A stretch of DNA of 64,000 nt from Pseudomonas guineae (GCF_900113745.1 NZ_FOQL01000001.1:372001-436000), one strand, 5' to 3'; positions 1 through 8,992 are shown, counted from the stretch's first letter. The notes: generated from the sequence alone by a model not told the origin. Numbers and translations: made by a program.

Positions 1-1114
1 GGCTGACTATATCCGCCGTCAGACACTTAAGGGTGCAGAGCGTTTTATCACCCCCGAACTCAAGGAGTTTGAAGACAAAGCACTGTCAGCCAAAAGCCGC
101 GCCCTGGCACGCGAGAAGATGCTCTATGACGCCCTACTGGAACGGTTGATCGGCCACCTTGGCCCGCTGCAAGACAGCGCCGCTGCGCTGGCCGAGCTAG
201 ACGTGCTCAGTAATCTGGCAGAGCGCGCGCTCAATCTAGACCTGAATTGCCCGCACTTTGTCGATGAGCCATGCATGCGCATCGACCAAGGTCGTCACCC
301 GGTGGTTGAGCAAGTATTGACCACGCCATTTGTGGCCAACGACCTGAGCCTGGACGATGACACGCGCATGCTGATCATCACCGGGCCGAACATGGGTGGT
401 AAATCCACCTATATGCGTCAGACCGCGCTGATCGTGCTGCTTGCGCACATCGGCAGCTTCGTCCCGGCAAAAAGCTGTGAGCTGTCACTGGTTGACCGTA
501 TTTTTACCCGTATAGGTTCGAGCGATGACCTGGCCGGCGGTCGCTCGACCTTTATGGTGGAGATGAGCGAGACCGCCAACATCCTGCATAACGCCACAGA
601 GCGCAGCCTGGTGTTGATGGACGAAGTCGGCCGCGGCACCAGCACCTTCGACGGTCTGTCTCTGGCCTGGGCGGCGGCCGAGCAACTGGCCAAGCTGCGT
701 GCCTACACCCTATTCGCTACCCATTACTTTGAACTAACCGTACTGCCAGAAAGCCAGCCCATCGTGGCCAACGTGCACCTCAACGCTACCGAGCATAATG
801 AGCGCATCGTGTTCCTCCACCACGTGCTGCCGGGCCCTGCCAGCCAGAGCTATGGTCTCGCCGTCGCGCAACTGGCCGGCGTGCCAAACGAGGTGATTCT
901 GCGTGCCCGCGAGCACCTAGCACGCTTGGAAACCACCAGCCTGCCTCATGACTTACCCGTGCCCCAGTCAGGCCAAACAGCCGCCCCCATGCAAAGCGAC
1001 ATGTTCGCCAGCCTGCCGCATCCACTGCTTGAGGCATTACAGAAAATCAATCCAGATGATCTGACTCCGCGCAAAGCCTTGGAACTGTTATATACATGGA
1101 AGACACGCTTCTAA
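1..1114 (+). CDS. mutS: DNA mismatch repair protein MutS, C-terminal part
   Basis: MutS recognises mismatches as a dimer and uses ATP to recruit MutL. The start lies before the window; the open frame begins at base 2 and about 370 C-terminal residues are present. The ATPase is intact: Walker A GPNMGGKS near 383-406, Walker [11 protein letters not shown] near 608-637, then the signature segment STFDG and the ATHYFEL stretch. Near the C-terminus QSDMF (about 992-1006) fits the sliding-clamp binding consensus, and the last 30 or so residues resemble the MutS tetramerisation helix region. It precedes fdxA, as is usual in Pseudomonas. No damage is visible in the part seen. Confidence 0.97.
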   Translation, partial: ADYIRRQTLKGAERFITPELKEFEDKALSAKSRALAREKMLYDALLERLIGHLGPLQDSAAALAELDVLSNLAERALNLDLNCPHFVDEPCMRIDQGRHPVVEQVLTTPFVANDLSLDDDTRMLIITGPNMGGKSTYMRQTALIVLLAHIGSFVPAKSCELSLVDRIFTRIGSSDDLAGGRSTFMVEMSETANILHNATERSLVLMDEVGRGTSTFDGLSLAWAAAEQLAKLRAYTLFATHYFELTVLPESQPIVANVHLNATEHNERIVFLHHVLPGPASQSYGLAVAQLAGVPNEVILRAREHLARLETTSLPHDLPVPQSGQTAAPMQSDMFASLPHPLLEALQKINPDDLTPRKALELLYTWKTRF

Positions 1115-1252
1115 CGCTATTGCGCGTGAACTGTTAGAATCGCGCGCATTTTTATCAATGCCCGACTTAACGCCTGAGCCGTGGCCATTACCCCTAGCCT
1201 GCTAAAGCCCGCATAGAACGGGGCAGGCTGGCGCCCGAGGAGAGAATCAGAA

Positions 1253-1576
1253 ATGACCTTCGTCGTTACCGACAACTGCGTCAAATGCAAATACACCGAC
1301 TGCGTAGAAGTCTGCCCGGTGGACTGTTTCTACGAAGGCCCGAACTTCCTGGTGATCCACCCGGATGAGTGCATTGACTGCGCACTCTGCGAGCCTGAAT
1401 GCCCTGCGCAAGCCATCTTCTCTGAAGACGAGGTACCGGAAGACCAGCAGGAATATACCGAGCTGAACGCCGACCTGGCCGAAATCTGGCCAAACATCAC
1501 CGAGAAGAAAGAATCCTTGCCGGACGCTGAAGAGTGGGATGGCGTTAAGGACAAACTGCAATACCTAGAGCGTTAG
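1253..1576 (+). CDS. fdxA: Seven-iron ferredoxin FdxA ([3Fe-4S][4Fe-4S])
   Basis: A small soluble electron carrier of the Azotobacter ferredoxin I class, 107 residues, the usual length. Cysteines sit at 9, 12, 17, 21 and 25, and at 40, 43, 46 and 50. By comparison with the Azotobacter protein, 9, 17 and 50 would bind the 3Fe cluster and 21, 40, 43 and 46 the 4Fe cluster, leaving 12 and 25 free. The acidic C-terminal extension typical of the class is present. The start is supported by a GAGGAGA ribosome site about 9 bases upstream. The gene is monocistronic, with its own terminator back-to-back with that of rsmZ. Its redox partner cannot be inferred here. Confidence 0.96.
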   Translation: MTFVVTDNCVKCKYTDCVEVCPVDCFYEGPNFLVIHPDECIDCALCEPECPAQAIFSEDEVPEDQQEYTELNADLAEIWPNITEKKESLPDAEEWDGVKDKLQYLER

Positions 1577-1597
1577 AACCCGGCTCACCTGGCTGTA

Positions 1598-1622
1598 AAA
1601 AACCCGCCTTGCGCGGGTTTTT
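1598..1622 (+). terminator. Intrinsic terminator of fdxA
   Basis: Inverted repeat AAAAACCCGC / GCGGGTTTTT with a short loop, directly after the fdxA stop and followed by a T-rich run. The A-rich left arm means it could work in both directions. Confidence 0.85.
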
Positions 1623-1636
1623 GCTTTTCTGCAGGC

Positions 1637-1769
1637 AAAAAAAGGGGCGGTATTAACCGCCCACTCTTTTGTCCCTAATCCCTGTATTTCCCAGCTCATC
1701 ATCCTGATGAATCGCATCATGCGATGTCCTGACTGTCATCCTAACAACCTGTGCGTGTCCGTGTGCACA
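1637..1769 (-). ncRNA. rsmZ: RsmZ-type regulatory small RNA (RsmA/CsrA sponge)
   Basis: RsmZ titrates the translational repressor RsmA/CsrA by offering many GGA motifs. Read on the minus strand from about 1769, the sequence shows seven GGA motifs (opposite TCC at 1758-1760, 1739-1741, 1727-1729, 1702-1704, 1689-1691, 1679-1681 and 1672-1674). Several lie in hairpin loops, for example the first, between TGTGC and GCACA. The transcript ends with stem GGGCGG / CCGCCC (1645-1662) and a run of seven T. Length of about 133 nt, position between fdxA and rpoS, and orientation all match rsmZ of P. aeruginosa and P. fluorescens. The 5' end is inferred, not mapped; a possible -10 (TAGTAT) lies just upstream. 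A GacA box lies about 160 bases further up. Confidence 0.92.
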
Positions 1770-1928
1770 GCTGTAATACTAGCGATCTTTACCGGCCTAA
1801 CAAGCGCTTAAGATGAAGCAAGCATCGCTCAAACTCGCTTACTCAAAAAAATAGTCTATACAAATCAACAATTTAAAATCGTAACAGGCATTTTATAACC
1901 GACCTAAACACCAAACGCTTACGCAGCC

Positions 1929-1946
1929 TGTAAGCAATGGCTTACA
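1929..1946 (-). promoter_or_regulatory. GacA box (upstream activating sequence of rsmZ)
   Basis: TGTAAGCAATGGCTTACA is a perfect 18-base match to the GacA consensus TGTAAG-N6-CTTACA. It lies 160-177 bases upstream of the inferred rsmZ start, the spacing known for rsmZ promoters. It predicts control of rsmZ by the GacS/GacA two-component system. Confidence 0.92.
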
Positions 1947-2031
1947 TGAGCTCTCGCATAAGTAGTAGAGAACACCACCCGGCGCGGCGCAAATACAGCG
2001 CCGACCCGATAATCGTCCATAATAACGGCTC

Positions 2032-2057
2032 ATAAAAAACCCGGCAGAAGCCGGGTT
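2032..2057 (-). terminator. Intrinsic terminator of rpoS
   Basis: On the minus strand, stem AACCCGGC / GCCGGGTT with a 4-base loop is followed by a run of T, 20 bases after the rpoS stop. It separates rpoS from rsmZ, which is transcribed in the same direction. Confidence 0.88.
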
Positions 2058-2076
2058 GGGTGTTCGCGCATCAGGC

Positions 2077-3087
2077 TCACTGGAATAATGAGTCGCTCGA
2101 CAGACCGTTCTTTTCCAGGATCTCGCGCAAGCGCTTGAGGGCTTCGACCTGAATCTGCCGAACGCGCTCACGGGTCAAACCGATCTCCTGACCCACCTCC
2201 TCCAGTGTGCAGCTTTCATGGCCACGCAGGCCGAAACGGCGAATCACCACTTCACGCTGCTTATCGGTCAGATCCGACAGCCATTGATCGATACTCTGTG
2301 ACAGGTCTTCAACCTGTAGTAACTCGCAAGGGTCGGTCGGACGATCATCGGTTAGGGTATCAAGTAGGGTCTTATCCGAATCTTGCCCCAGCGACACATC
2401 CACCGAGGAAACACGCTCGTTCAAGCCGAGCATGCGTTTGACTTCACCCACCGGCTTCTCCAGCAGGTTGGCAATTTCTTCTGCCGAAGGCTCGTGATCG
2501 AGCTTCTGGGTAAGCTCACGGGCGGCCCGCAAATAAACGTTAAGTTCTTTAACCACATGAATGGGTAAGCGAATGGTACGGGTCTGATTCATGATCGCCC
2601 GCTCGATGGTCTGGCGGATCCACCAGGTGGCATAGGTCGAAAAACGGAAGCCGCGCTCGGGATCGAATTTCTCTACCGCGCGGATCAGGCCGAGATTGCC
2701 TTCTTCGATCAGGTCCAAAAGGGACAAACCCCGATTGACGTAACGGCGGGCAATCTTCACCACTAGGCGCAGATTGCTTTCGATCATGCGCTTGCGGCCA
2801 GCGGGGTCGCCCTTCTGAGCCAAGCGCGCGAAAAACACTTCTTCTTCAGGCGTCAGTAGCGGAGAGAAGCCGATTTCATTGAGGTATAGCTGGGTGGCGT
2901 CAAGCGCACGGGTGTAATCAATATATTTATGCTGCTTGCTGCCGGCTGCTGGAGCCTTAGCTTTGGTGCGGGAAAGCGACGGTTGCGCTTTTTCGTTTGA
3001 ATCATCGTCAAGGACAATAGCCGACTCCATAAGGAGAACGTCATCATCAACATCAAACTCCGGCGCTTCTTTTTTATTGAGAGCCAT
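2077..3087 (-). CDS. rpoS: RNA polymerase sigma factor RpoS (sigma-38)
   Basis: Stationary-phase and general-stress sigma factor, 336 residues, close to the usual 334. It has a variable acidic N-terminus, then region 2 ([20 protein letters not shown], the -10 recognition helix in [14 protein letters not shown]), region 3, and region 4 with the -35 helix-turn-helix ([19 protein letters not shown]). The open frame extends 20 codons further upstream, but the start at 3087 ([11 protein letters not shown]) matches the known Pseudomonas N-terminus and has AAGGAA about 9 bases before it. nlpD is next upstream, and the main rpoS promoter probably lies inside nlpD near a PsrA-type site. A hairpin overlaps the ribosome site. 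Confidence 0.98.
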   Translation of the reverse strand: MALNKKEAPEFDVDDDVLLMESAIVLDDDSNEKAQPSLSRTKAKAPAAGSKQHKYIDYTRALDATQLYLNEIGFSPLLTPEEEVFFARLAQKGDPAGRKRMIESNLRLVVKIARRYVNRGLSLLDLIEEGNLGLIRAVEKFDPERGFRFSTYATWWIRQTIERAIMNQTRTIRLPIHVVKELNVYLRAARELTQKLDHEPSAEEIANLLEKPVGEVKRMLGLNERVSSVDVSLGQDSDKTLLDTLTDDRPTDPCELLQVEDLSQSIDQWLSDLTDKQREVVIRRFGLRGHESCTLEEVGQEIGLTRERVRQIQVEALKRLREILEKNGLSSDSLFQ

Positions 3088-3098
3088 TTTTGTTATTC

Positions 3099-3119
3099 CT
3101 TGCTGAGTTCGACAGCAAG
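3099..3119 (-). promoter_or_regulatory. Hairpin overlapping the rpoS ribosome-binding site
   Basis: In the mRNA, CTTGCTG and CAGCAAG pair around a 7-base loop. The 3' arm runs into the AAGGAA ribosome site of rpoS, which could limit ribosome access. It is visible as an inverted repeat only; its role is inference. Confidence 0.4.
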
Positions 3120-3188
3120 CCCTAGCGCACCAAGTCCCTGGTTGCACCGGGCCCGTCCTCCTACGTGCGGGGACAGGCTAGCGCAAGG

Positions 3189-4049
3189 TCAACGTTTAGG
3201 CAGGTATTGCAATGGATCTACAGGTTTACCTTGGCGACGCACTTCAAAGTGAAGCTTGACCCGGTCGGTTCCTGTGGAACCCATCTCGGCAATTTTCTGC
3301 CCGGCTTTGACCTGCTGCCCCTCCTGTACCAACAGCCTGCGGTTGTGGCCGTAGGCGCTTACGTAAGTATCGCTATGTTTGATGATTATCAACTCGCCGT
3401 AGCCCCGTAAACCACTCCCGGCGTAGACCACTGAACCATCAGACGCAGCTAAAACAGGCTGGCCCAATTCCCCGCCTATATCAATGCCTTTATTCAAACT
3501 GCCGTTTGAGGAAAAACGCCCGATAACCGCACCATTGGACGGCCACAACCAGCCCGATGCAGAGCGCTGCGTGGGCGGTAAGGCGGTGATGCTTGGCGTA
3601 GTTTTGACCGGGGCTGGCGATTGGCTTTGCACGGGGCGGGACTGAATCGGCGCGTTAGGCCGACTGGTCGGAGTGACAAGCACCCGTGCAGTCGCCACCA
3701 TAGGCGGGCGACTGGAGGAGTGCCCGTCAAAACGAATGATCTGACCCACACGGATCAGATAAGGCGGCGCAATACGATTACGCGCGGCCAGCGCCTTCCA
3801 ATCCCAACCGAAACGGAATGCGATGGAATATAGCGTATCACCCCGCCGCACCTGATACTGACCGCTGGTTACAGGCTGACGTTGGACTGCCTGACCGGCG
3901 CCACCATGGGCACGATCAACCACCTTGACGCCACCCGGTGGTGGGCTCGCACAGGCACTCAATAGCGCACCCAAGACAAGGCCACTCAACAGGTTACGAG
4001 CTCTGCTCGCGCGAATCGGCAATTGAATGGCTGTGAAACTCACCTGCAT
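3189..4049 (-). CDS. nlpD: Lipoprotein NlpD (LysM and degenerate LytM/M23 domain)
   Basis: Envelope lipoprotein that, in studied bacteria, activates the AmiC amidase for septal peptidoglycan splitting. There is an N-terminal signal with lipobox LLSAC (Cys33), a LysM domain near 63-105 (YQVRRGDTLYSIAFRFG), a Pro/Ser/Thr-rich linker, and an M23 domain from about 180. The metal site is degenerate: NKGID replaces the HxxxD motif, and KLHFE has lost the first His of HxH. A non-hydrolytic activator is therefore expected, as for other NlpD proteins. The GTG at 4043 is an alternative start, better spaced from GAGGGAG. The gene also carries the likely rpoS promoter. Confidence 0.95.
   Translation of the reverse strand: MQVSFTAIQLPIRASRARNLLSGLVLGALLSACASPPPGGVKVVDRAHGGAGQAVQRQPVTSGQYQVRRGDTLYSIAFRFGWDWKALAARNRIAPPYLIRVGQIIRFDGHSSSRPPMVATARVLVTPTSRPNAPIQSRPVQSQSPAPVKTTPSITALPPTQRSASGWLWPSNGAVIGRFSSNGSLNKGIDIGGELGQPVLAASDGSVVYAGSGLRGYGELIIIKHSDTYVSAYGHNRRLLVQEGQQVKAGQKIAEMGSTGTDRVKLHFEVRRQGKPVDPLQYLPKR
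3495..3508 (-). promoter_or_regulatory. PsrA-type operator inside nlpD (rpoS promoter region)
   Basis: Perfect palindrome CAAAC-TGCC-GTTTG, matching the PsrA consensus (G/C)AAAC-N2-4-GTTT(G/C). It lies 408-421 bases upstream of the rpoS ATG, where PsrA activates rpoS in P. putida and P. aeruginosa. A TATAGG hexamer (3475-3480) downstream on the same strand could be the -10. PsrA itself is not in the window. Confidence 0.78.
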
Positions 4050-4099
4050 CTCCCTCGGGCAAAACTAACTGCGGCTAAATGGTGCGCATTGTGCCGCAA

Positions 4100-5038
4100 T
4101 TATGGGTTATCAACAGCGTTTTGCGGGCTGCGTCCGGCTAACCACTCCAACCCCAAAACTAGCACGACACCAGTAATAGCCAAGGCAATAGCCAACAAAA
4201 GCTGCGGGTCTTGCCCACTGACCTTGGCAAAATGTTCAGGCCATAGGTTCGTTTGCAGCAGGGGCATTTGCGCGCCATGACTATCGGTGCGCCAGGTCAG
4301 GGTTTCTTTCCATGGCCAGATTTTGTTCAGTGAGCCGATCATCAGCCCGGTGAGAAACGCCAGAGTCAGGTCGCGCCATCGCGCCAAGAGCCAGCGCAAA
4401 ACACCGGCAAAGCTGACGATGCCGACCAAGCAGCCGCTGGCAAAAATCAGCAACACGCTGATATCCAGACCTTTAACCGCCGTCAACACAAAGCTGTAGA
4501 GGCCCAGTAACACCAGAATAAAACTGCCAGAGACACCTGGAAGAATCATCGCGCAAATGGCGATAGCACCGGCGAAAAACAAGCTTAACGGGTCATTGCC
4601 CAACTGCAGCGGCACCGCCACGGTTATCCAGTAAGCGAACGCCGCGCCGAGCACCAGACTCACACCCCGTGCCCAGTTCCAGCGTTGAATTTCACGCACC
4701 ACCAAGTGAGAGGAAACCAGAACCAAGCCGAAGAAGAACGACCACACCGGAATAGGCTGCTCGACCAGCAGGTAAGTGATCAACCGCGCGAGGCTCAATA
4801 CGCTGGTCATGATGCCCAGCAACAGCACCAGGAGGAAGGTCGCATTGGCGGCCTTCCACGCATCGACAATCCGCCCGCGCAGCAACAGGCCGAGCGCAAC
4901 CGGTATACTCGAAATCGAACGCAGCAACTCGTCATAGATACCGGTAATAAAGGCTACGGTACCGCCCGAAACACCGGGCACAACGTCGGCCGCGCCCATG
5001 GCAATGCCTTTGGCGTAAAGCAGGAAATACTTCTTCAT
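4100..5038 (-). CDS. DUF368 family membrane protein, PopT-type undecaprenyl-phosphate translocase
   Basis: Polytopic inner-membrane protein of 312 residues. DUF368 proteins (PopT) and DedA proteins were shown to recycle undecaprenyl phosphate across the membrane, so this is the likely function. The family motif occurs twice, VVPGVSGGT near residue 18 and ILPGVSGSF near residue 160, an internal duplication. About eight or nine hydrophobic segments are visible. The start MKKYFLLYAKG at 5038 is preferred because the 34 codons before it look unlike the family and would overlap pcm. It sits 25 bases after pcm in the leftward operon; from memory, P. aeruginosa has pcm and nlpD directly adjacent. 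The ribosome site is weak. Confidence 0.85.
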   Translation of the reverse strand: MKKYFLLYAKGIAMGAADVVPGVSGGTVAFITGIYDELLRSISSIPVALGLLLRGRIVDAWKAANATFLLVLLLGIMTSVLSLARLITYLLVEQPIPVWSFFFGLVLVSSHLVVREIQRWNWARGVSLVLGAAFAYWITVAVPLQLGNDPLSLFFAGAIAICAMILPGVSGSFILVLLGLYSFVLTAVKGLDISVLLIFASGCLVGIVSFAGVLRWLLARWRDLTLAFLTGLMIGSLNKIWPWKETLTWRTDSHGAQMPLLQTNLWPEHFAKVSGQDPQLLLAIALAITGVVLVLGLEWLAGRSPQNAVDNP

Positions 5039-5063
5039 GGGTCCATCCGCGAACAGTCTAAAG

Positions 5064-5744
5064 TCAGGCCAGGGGCCCGTTAAGCAAGGGCACAAAACGC
5101 ACAGCATCGAGTACGTGCCGCGAGAAACCGTCATCTTCACGGATGATCAGCATGAGTTCCTGCTCATCACCCGCACCAACCGGAATGACCAAACGGCCGC
5201 CCGGAGCCAGTTGATCGAGCAAGGCCTGTGGTACATTGGCAGCCGCTGCCGTAACGATAATGCCGTTGTAAGGGCCTAAAGCATTCCAGCCTTCCCAGCC
5301 GTCACCCCAGCGAAACACTACGTTGCGTAGGTTTAGCTGAAGCAGCCGTTCCTTAGCCTTTTCCTGCAGATTCTGGATACGCTCGACACTGAACACCCGC
5401 TCGACCAGCTGAGCCAGAATCGCAGTCTGGTAGCCCGAGCCAGTACCAATTTCCAGCACCTTGTCCAAGGGGCCTGCGGCCAGCAGTAGCTCGCTCATGC
5501 GTGCAACCATATAGGGCTGCGAGATGGTCTGATTGCTGCCAATCGGCAGCGCAGTATCCTCGTACGCGCGATGCGCAAGGGCTTCGTCGACAAACAGATG
5601 GCGCGGTGTACGGCGAATAGCTTCCAGCACATGGGCGTTGGACAAGCCTTCCTCGTAGAGGCGTTGAATCAAACGCTCACGGGTGCGCTGCGAGGTCATG
5701 CCAATGCCGCGATGGTTCAGCTCATCCTGTTCACGCCAACTCAC
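5064..5744 (-). CDS. pcm: Protein-L-isoaspartate O-methyltransferase
   Basis: Uses SAM to methylate abnormal isoaspartyl residues, starting their repair in ageing proteins. The fold is visible: the substrate-side motif [17 protein letters not shown], the SAM loop [10 protein letters not shown], and the C-terminal [11 protein letters not shown]. The chosen start is a GTG overlapping the surE stop (GTGA), with GGAGGGG about 5 bases upstream. The ATG at 5699 ([10 protein letters not shown], 211 residues) is the start given for many relatives and is a real alternative without a clear ribosome site. The surE-pcm-nlpD-rpoS neighbourhood is the usual stress-survival cluster. Confidence 0.95.
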   Translation of the reverse strand: MSWREQDELNHRGIGMTSQRTRERLIQRLYEEGLSNAHVLEAIRRTPRHLFVDEALAHRAYEDTALPIGSNQTISQPYMVARMSELLLAAGPLDKVLEIGTGSGYQTAILAQLVERVFSVERIQNLQEKAKERLLQLNLRNVVFRWGDGWEGWNALGPYNGIIVTAAAANVPQALLDQLAPGGRLVIPVGAGDEQELMLIIREDDGFSRHVLDAVRFVPLLNGPLA

Positions 5745-6490
5745 AGCAGCCCCTCCAACCAGGGTTGCAGGCTAGTGAACCCCTCCAAAAAGGTGCGATC
5801 AAGCTGCAATGGGGTGACCGAAACAAAACCCTGCATCACTGCATGAAAATCCGTACCGGGGCCACCATCTTCCGCATCACCGGCCACAGAGATCCAGTAG
5901 CCCTCTTTACCCCGCGGATTAACCACCTTCACCGGCGCAGCAGCCCGCGCACGGTGGCCCAGACGCGTCAGCTGGATACCGCGGACATGCTCCAGCGGCA
6001 GGTTGGGAATATTCACGTTGAGCACGGTGCGCGGCGGCAGGTCGAGCTGCTCATGCGCCTCAACCAACTTGCGGGCGAAATAGGCTGCGGTCGGCAGGTT
6101 ATCCGGCAGGCGTGAGAGCAGGGAAAAGGCAAACGCCGGACGGGTAAGAAAACGCCCTTCCAATGCAGCGGCAACAGTGCCGGAATAGAGCACGTCATCG
6201 CCCAAGTTGGCGCCCAGATTGATACCAGACACTACCAGATCCGCCACGTGCGGCAGCAGGCCATTGAGACCCAGGTGCACGCAATCGGTCGGCGTGCCGT
6301 TGAGACTGATGTAGCCGTTAGGCAAGGTGGTCGGGTGCAAAGGACGATCAAGGGTCAGCGAACTGCTCGCGCCGCTTTTGTCCTGATCGGGTGCAATCAC
6401 CGTGCACTCGGCATAGTCAGCTAACGCCGCATGCAGCGCAGCCAGGCCTGGCGCAGCAACGCCGTCATCGTTTGAAATCAGAATACGCAT
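5741..6490 (-). CDS. surE: 5'/3'-nucleotidase SurE
   Basis: Metal-dependent phosphatase acting on nucleoside monophosphates and short polyphosphates, linked to stationary-phase survival. At 249 residues it is the family length. The N-terminal metal site is clear ([15 protein letters not shown], Asp8-Asp9), with a Ser-rich loop ([10 protein letters not shown]) and [10 protein letters not shown] carrying the conserved Asn. The start at 6490 gives the classical N-terminus, and the 22 codons upstream lie in truD. It overlaps truD by 13 bases and pcm by 4, so the three are probably translationally coupled. Confidence 0.97.
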   Translation of the reverse strand: MRILISNDDGVAAPGLAALHAALADYAECTVIAPDQDKSGASSSLTLDRPLHPTTLPNGYISLNGTPTDCVHLGLNGLLPHVADLVVSGINLGANLGDDVLYSGTVAAALEGRFLTRPAFAFSLLSRLPDNLPTAAYFARKLVEAHEQLDLPPRTVLNVNIPNLPLEHVRGIQLTRLGHRARAAAPVKVVNPRGKEGYWISVAGDAEDGGPGTDFHAVMQGFVSVTPLQLDRTFLEGFTSLQPWLEGLL

Positions 6491-7536
6491 GGGTTGTCCG
6501 TCTGCCCTGCAGGCAACAGATCGACAAGCTCGCGCACCAAGACGGTGGCGAAGCATCCAGCCGGCAGGACGAATTCCAGTTGCAGAATGTCAGGCTCAGG
6601 ATAATGCCACGACAGGCCGTCAATGGGGAGGCGCAGAATGCGCCGTTCATGGGTCATGCCCGCTTCTGCCAACCAGTCGACCAAGACAGCCTCGCGCGCC
6701 GCCAGCCCGAGCTCCAACGCTTGAGCAACACCTTCGGCTGTCGAGGTACCCGCACCCCACAAAGGCCCGGTGGGATGCAGATCAAGTATTGCCAGACGCG
6801 GGTCAGCGCATTCAGCTTCCCCAGCAAGAAAGAAACTGCGGCTGTCGGTAAACGCCAGCAGATCACCCAGCAACGCCTGATTCCAGGTGCCCGCCTGTAC
6901 CCGCTCAGCTAGCACCTGGTTGAACAGGTAACTGCGCGCCGCCGAAAGCACCCGCGAGCGCACATTACGTTTTTCTGGCAGGCTTTTACCCAGGGCGAAA
7001 TGCCGGGCATGGGCGACATTGCCGCCTTCATAGCCGAAGCGTTGCAAGCCGTAATAATTGGGAATGCCTTGGGCTGCGATTTGCGTCAGACGCTGATCCA
7101 GCGCTTCGCGGTCAGCGGCGAGCTGCGTCAGGCGCAGGGTAAAACCGTTCGCCGCATGTGCACCGCGTTGCAGCTTACGGGTATGGCGCTGCTGTTTGAG
7201 GATGCTCAGGCTGGTATCTTCGGCAGCGCTCAGGTCCGGATTAGCCTTGCCCGGCAGGTGCAAGCTGAACCACTGACGAGTCAGCGCCTGGCGATCTTTG
7301 AGGCCGGCATAGCTGATTAGCCGCAGCGGTACACCCGCAGCGCGGGCAATACGCTTGGCGGCCTCCTCGGTATTCAGCTCACGCTTTTCTACCCACAGCC
7401 ACAGGTGCTCACCCTCGCCGGCCAGCGGGATATCCAGCACCTCATCGACCTGAAAATCTTCCGCCACGGCTTTGAGCACTGCCGTGCCGCAGGGCTCACC
7501 ATGAGCGCGCGGACCCAGCAGTTGAAGTTCGTTCAT
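6478..7536 (-). CDS. truD: tRNA pseudouridine(13) synthase TruD
   Basis: Converts U13 of tRNA-Glu to pseudouridine. At 352 residues it is the normal size. The catalytic Asp lies in YAGLKDRQA near residue 80, and the family motif [14 protein letters not shown] is intact, followed by the inserted TruD domain. It begins with an ATGA overlap to ispF and ends inside surE, between an isoprenoid gene and a stress gene, the usual arrangement in Pseudomonas. No anomalies. Confidence 0.97.
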   Translation of the reverse strand: MNELQLLGPRAHGEPCGTAVLKAVAEDFQVDEVLDIPLAGEGEHLWLWVEKRELNTEEAAKRIARAAGVPLRLISYAGLKDRQALTRQWFSLHLPGKANPDLSAAEDTSLSILKQQRHTRKLQRGAHAANGFTLRLTQLAADREALDQRLTQIAAQGIPNYYGLQRFGYEGGNVAHARHFALGKSLPEKRNVRSRVLSAARSYLFNQVLAERVQAGTWNQALLGDLLAFTDSRSFFLAGEAECADPRLAILDLHPTGPLWGAGTSTAEGVAQALELGLAAREAVLVDWLAEAGMTHERRILRLPIDGLSWHYPEPDILQLEFVLPAGCFATVLVRELVDLLPAGQTDNPCVF

Positions 7537-8006
7537 TGGGTGACCAACAGCGCGACCGCATGCACCGCAATGCCTTCTTCACGCCCAGTAAAACCAAGCT
7601 TCTCGGTCGTGGTGGCTTTGACGTTGACCTGATCCAGGCTCACTTGCAGGTCTTCGGCAATTCGCGCACGCATAGTGTCGATATGTGGGGCCATCTTCGG
7701 CGCTTGGGCGACGATAGTGGCGTCGACATTACCAACTTGCCAGCCCTTCGCGTGAATCAGCCCAAGCACATGGCGCAGCAAGTCACGACTGTTCGCGCCC
7801 TTGAAGGTCGGATCGGTATCCGGGAAGTGCTTGCCAATATCACCCAGCGCGGCCGCGCCAAGCAGGGCATCACTCAACGCGTGCAGCAGCACGTCGCCGT
7901 CGGAATGGGCCAACAGGCCACACTGATGGGGAATTTGCACGCCGCCCAGGGTGATAAAAGAACCCTCGGTAAAACGGTGCACGTCATAGCCGTGGCCAAT
8001 ACGCAT
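7533..8006 (-). CDS. ispF: 2-C-methyl-D-erythritol 2,4-cyclodiphosphate synthase
   Basis: Fifth step of the MEP isoprenoid pathway, releasing CMP from CDP-ME 2-phosphate; works as a zinc-dependent trimer. The protein has 157 residues. Zinc and substrate motifs are present: GHGYDVHRF (Asp8, His10), [22 protein letters not shown], and C-terminal [11 protein letters not shown]. The start at 8006 gives the standard [10 protein letters not shown]; the 31 codons upstream span a hairpin and are not expected to be coding. The pathway partners ispD and dxr are elsewhere in the window. Confidence 0.97.
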   Translation of the reverse strand: MRIGHGYDVHRFTEGSFITLGGVQIPHQCGLLAHSDGDVLLHALSDALLGAAALGDIGKHFPDTDPTFKGANSRDLLRHVLGLIHAKGWQVGNVDATIVAQAPKMAPHIDTMRARIAEDLQVSLDQVNVKATTTEKLGFTGREEGIAVHAVALLVTQ

Positions 8007-8014
8007 AAAGAACA

Positions 8015-8037
8015 ACGCCCTGAAAAAGTCAGGGCGT
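8015..8037 (-). terminator. Hairpin between fghA and ispF, probable terminator or attenuator
   Basis: Stem ACGCCCTGA / TCAGGGCGT with a 5-base loop. On the minus strand the T-rich TTGTTCTTT follows. It lies just before the ispF start, so it should end or weaken transcription from the formaldehyde genes. Confidence 0.6.
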
Positions 8038-8106
8038 GATTCTAACTGAAAGCTGCATGCAGAAGCCGCCTCACTGGCGAAGCAAACCTCGCTCGCCAAC
8101 GCAGCC

Positions 8107-8952
8107 TCAGCTCAGCAGCGCCTTAGCATGGTGACGCAGATGATCATCGATAAAGCTGGCGATGAAGTAGTAGCTGTGGTCGTAGCCAGGTTGTAAGCGC
8201 AGAGTTAGCGGATGCCCTGCTGCTTGCGCCGCTGCTTTGAGGGCATCGGGCTTAAGCTGATTCTCGAGAAAATCATCGCGATCACCCTGATCAATCAAAA
8301 TCGGTAGCTTTTCCGTGGCCTCTGCCAGCAAGGCGCAGGCATCCCACTCACGCCAACGCGAACGCTCATCACCCAGGTAACGCGAGAAGGCCTTCTCGCC
8401 CCAAGGACAATTAATCGGATTGCTGATCGGCGCAAAAGCCGACAGCGATTGATAACGCCCCGGGTTGCGCAAAGCGCAAACCAACGCGCCATGCCCGCCC
8501 ATGGAGTGGCCGCTGATGCCACGCTTGCCTGATACCGGGAAGTTCGCCTCGATCAACGCCGGCAATTCCTGCACCACGTAGTCGTACATACGGTAATGCC
8601 GCGCCCAAGGTTCCTGGGTGGCGTTCAGGTAAAAGCCCGCCCCCAAACCGAAGTCCCAGGCTTTATCCGGATCATCCGGCACATCCGCGCCACGCGGGCT
8701 GGTGTCCGGCGCCACAATGATCATTCCCAGCTCGGCCGCGAGCTTGTGCGCGCCGGCCTTCTGCATAAAGTTTTCATCGGTGCAGGTCAGCCCGCTCAAC
8801 CAATACAAGACCGGCAGCTTGCCGCCCTGCTCCGCCTGCGGCGGCAGGTACACGGCAAACACCATGTCACAACCGAGCACCGCAGAACGGTGCCGGTAGC
8901 GTTTATGCCAACCGCCCGCACTCTTCTGGCAGGAAATATTTTCCAAACTCAT
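8107..8952 (-). CDS. fghA: S-formylglutathione hydrolase
   Basis: Hydrolyses S-formylglutathione to formate and glutathione, the second step of glutathione-dependent formaldehyde removal. An alpha/beta-hydrolase of the esterase D family, 281 residues. The nucleophile Ser is in [10 protein letters not shown], the acid in DQGDRDDF, and the His in GYDHSYYF. The motif [12 protein letters not shown], typical of these esterases, is present. It follows frmA by 40 bases in the same direction, so one formaldehyde operon is likely. Confidence 0.96.
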   Translation of the reverse strand: MSLENISCQKSAGGWHKRYRHRSAVLGCDMVFAVYLPPQAEQGGKLPVLYWLSGLTCTDENFMQKAGAHKLAAELGMIIVAPDTSPRGADVPDDPDKAWDFGLGAGFYLNATQEPWARHYRMYDYVVQELPALIEANFPVSGKRGISGHSMGGHGALVCALRNPGRYQSLSAFAPISNPINCPWGEKAFSRYLGDERSRWREWDACALLAEATEKLPILIDQGDRDDFLENQLKPDALKAAAQAAGHPLTLRLQPGYDHSYYFIASFIDDHLRHHAKALLS

Positions 8953-8964
8953 GAAGCCTCCATT

Positions 8965-8985
8965 GGGCGGCCATTACAGCCGCCC
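8965..8985 (-). other. GC-rich hairpin between frmA and fghA
   Basis: Stem GGGCGGC / GCCGCCC with a 7-base loop in the 40-base gap. There is no T-run, so it may stabilise the frmA message or tune fghA expression rather than terminate. Its role is inferred. Confidence 0.45.
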
Positions 8986-8992
8986 GGCGTAA

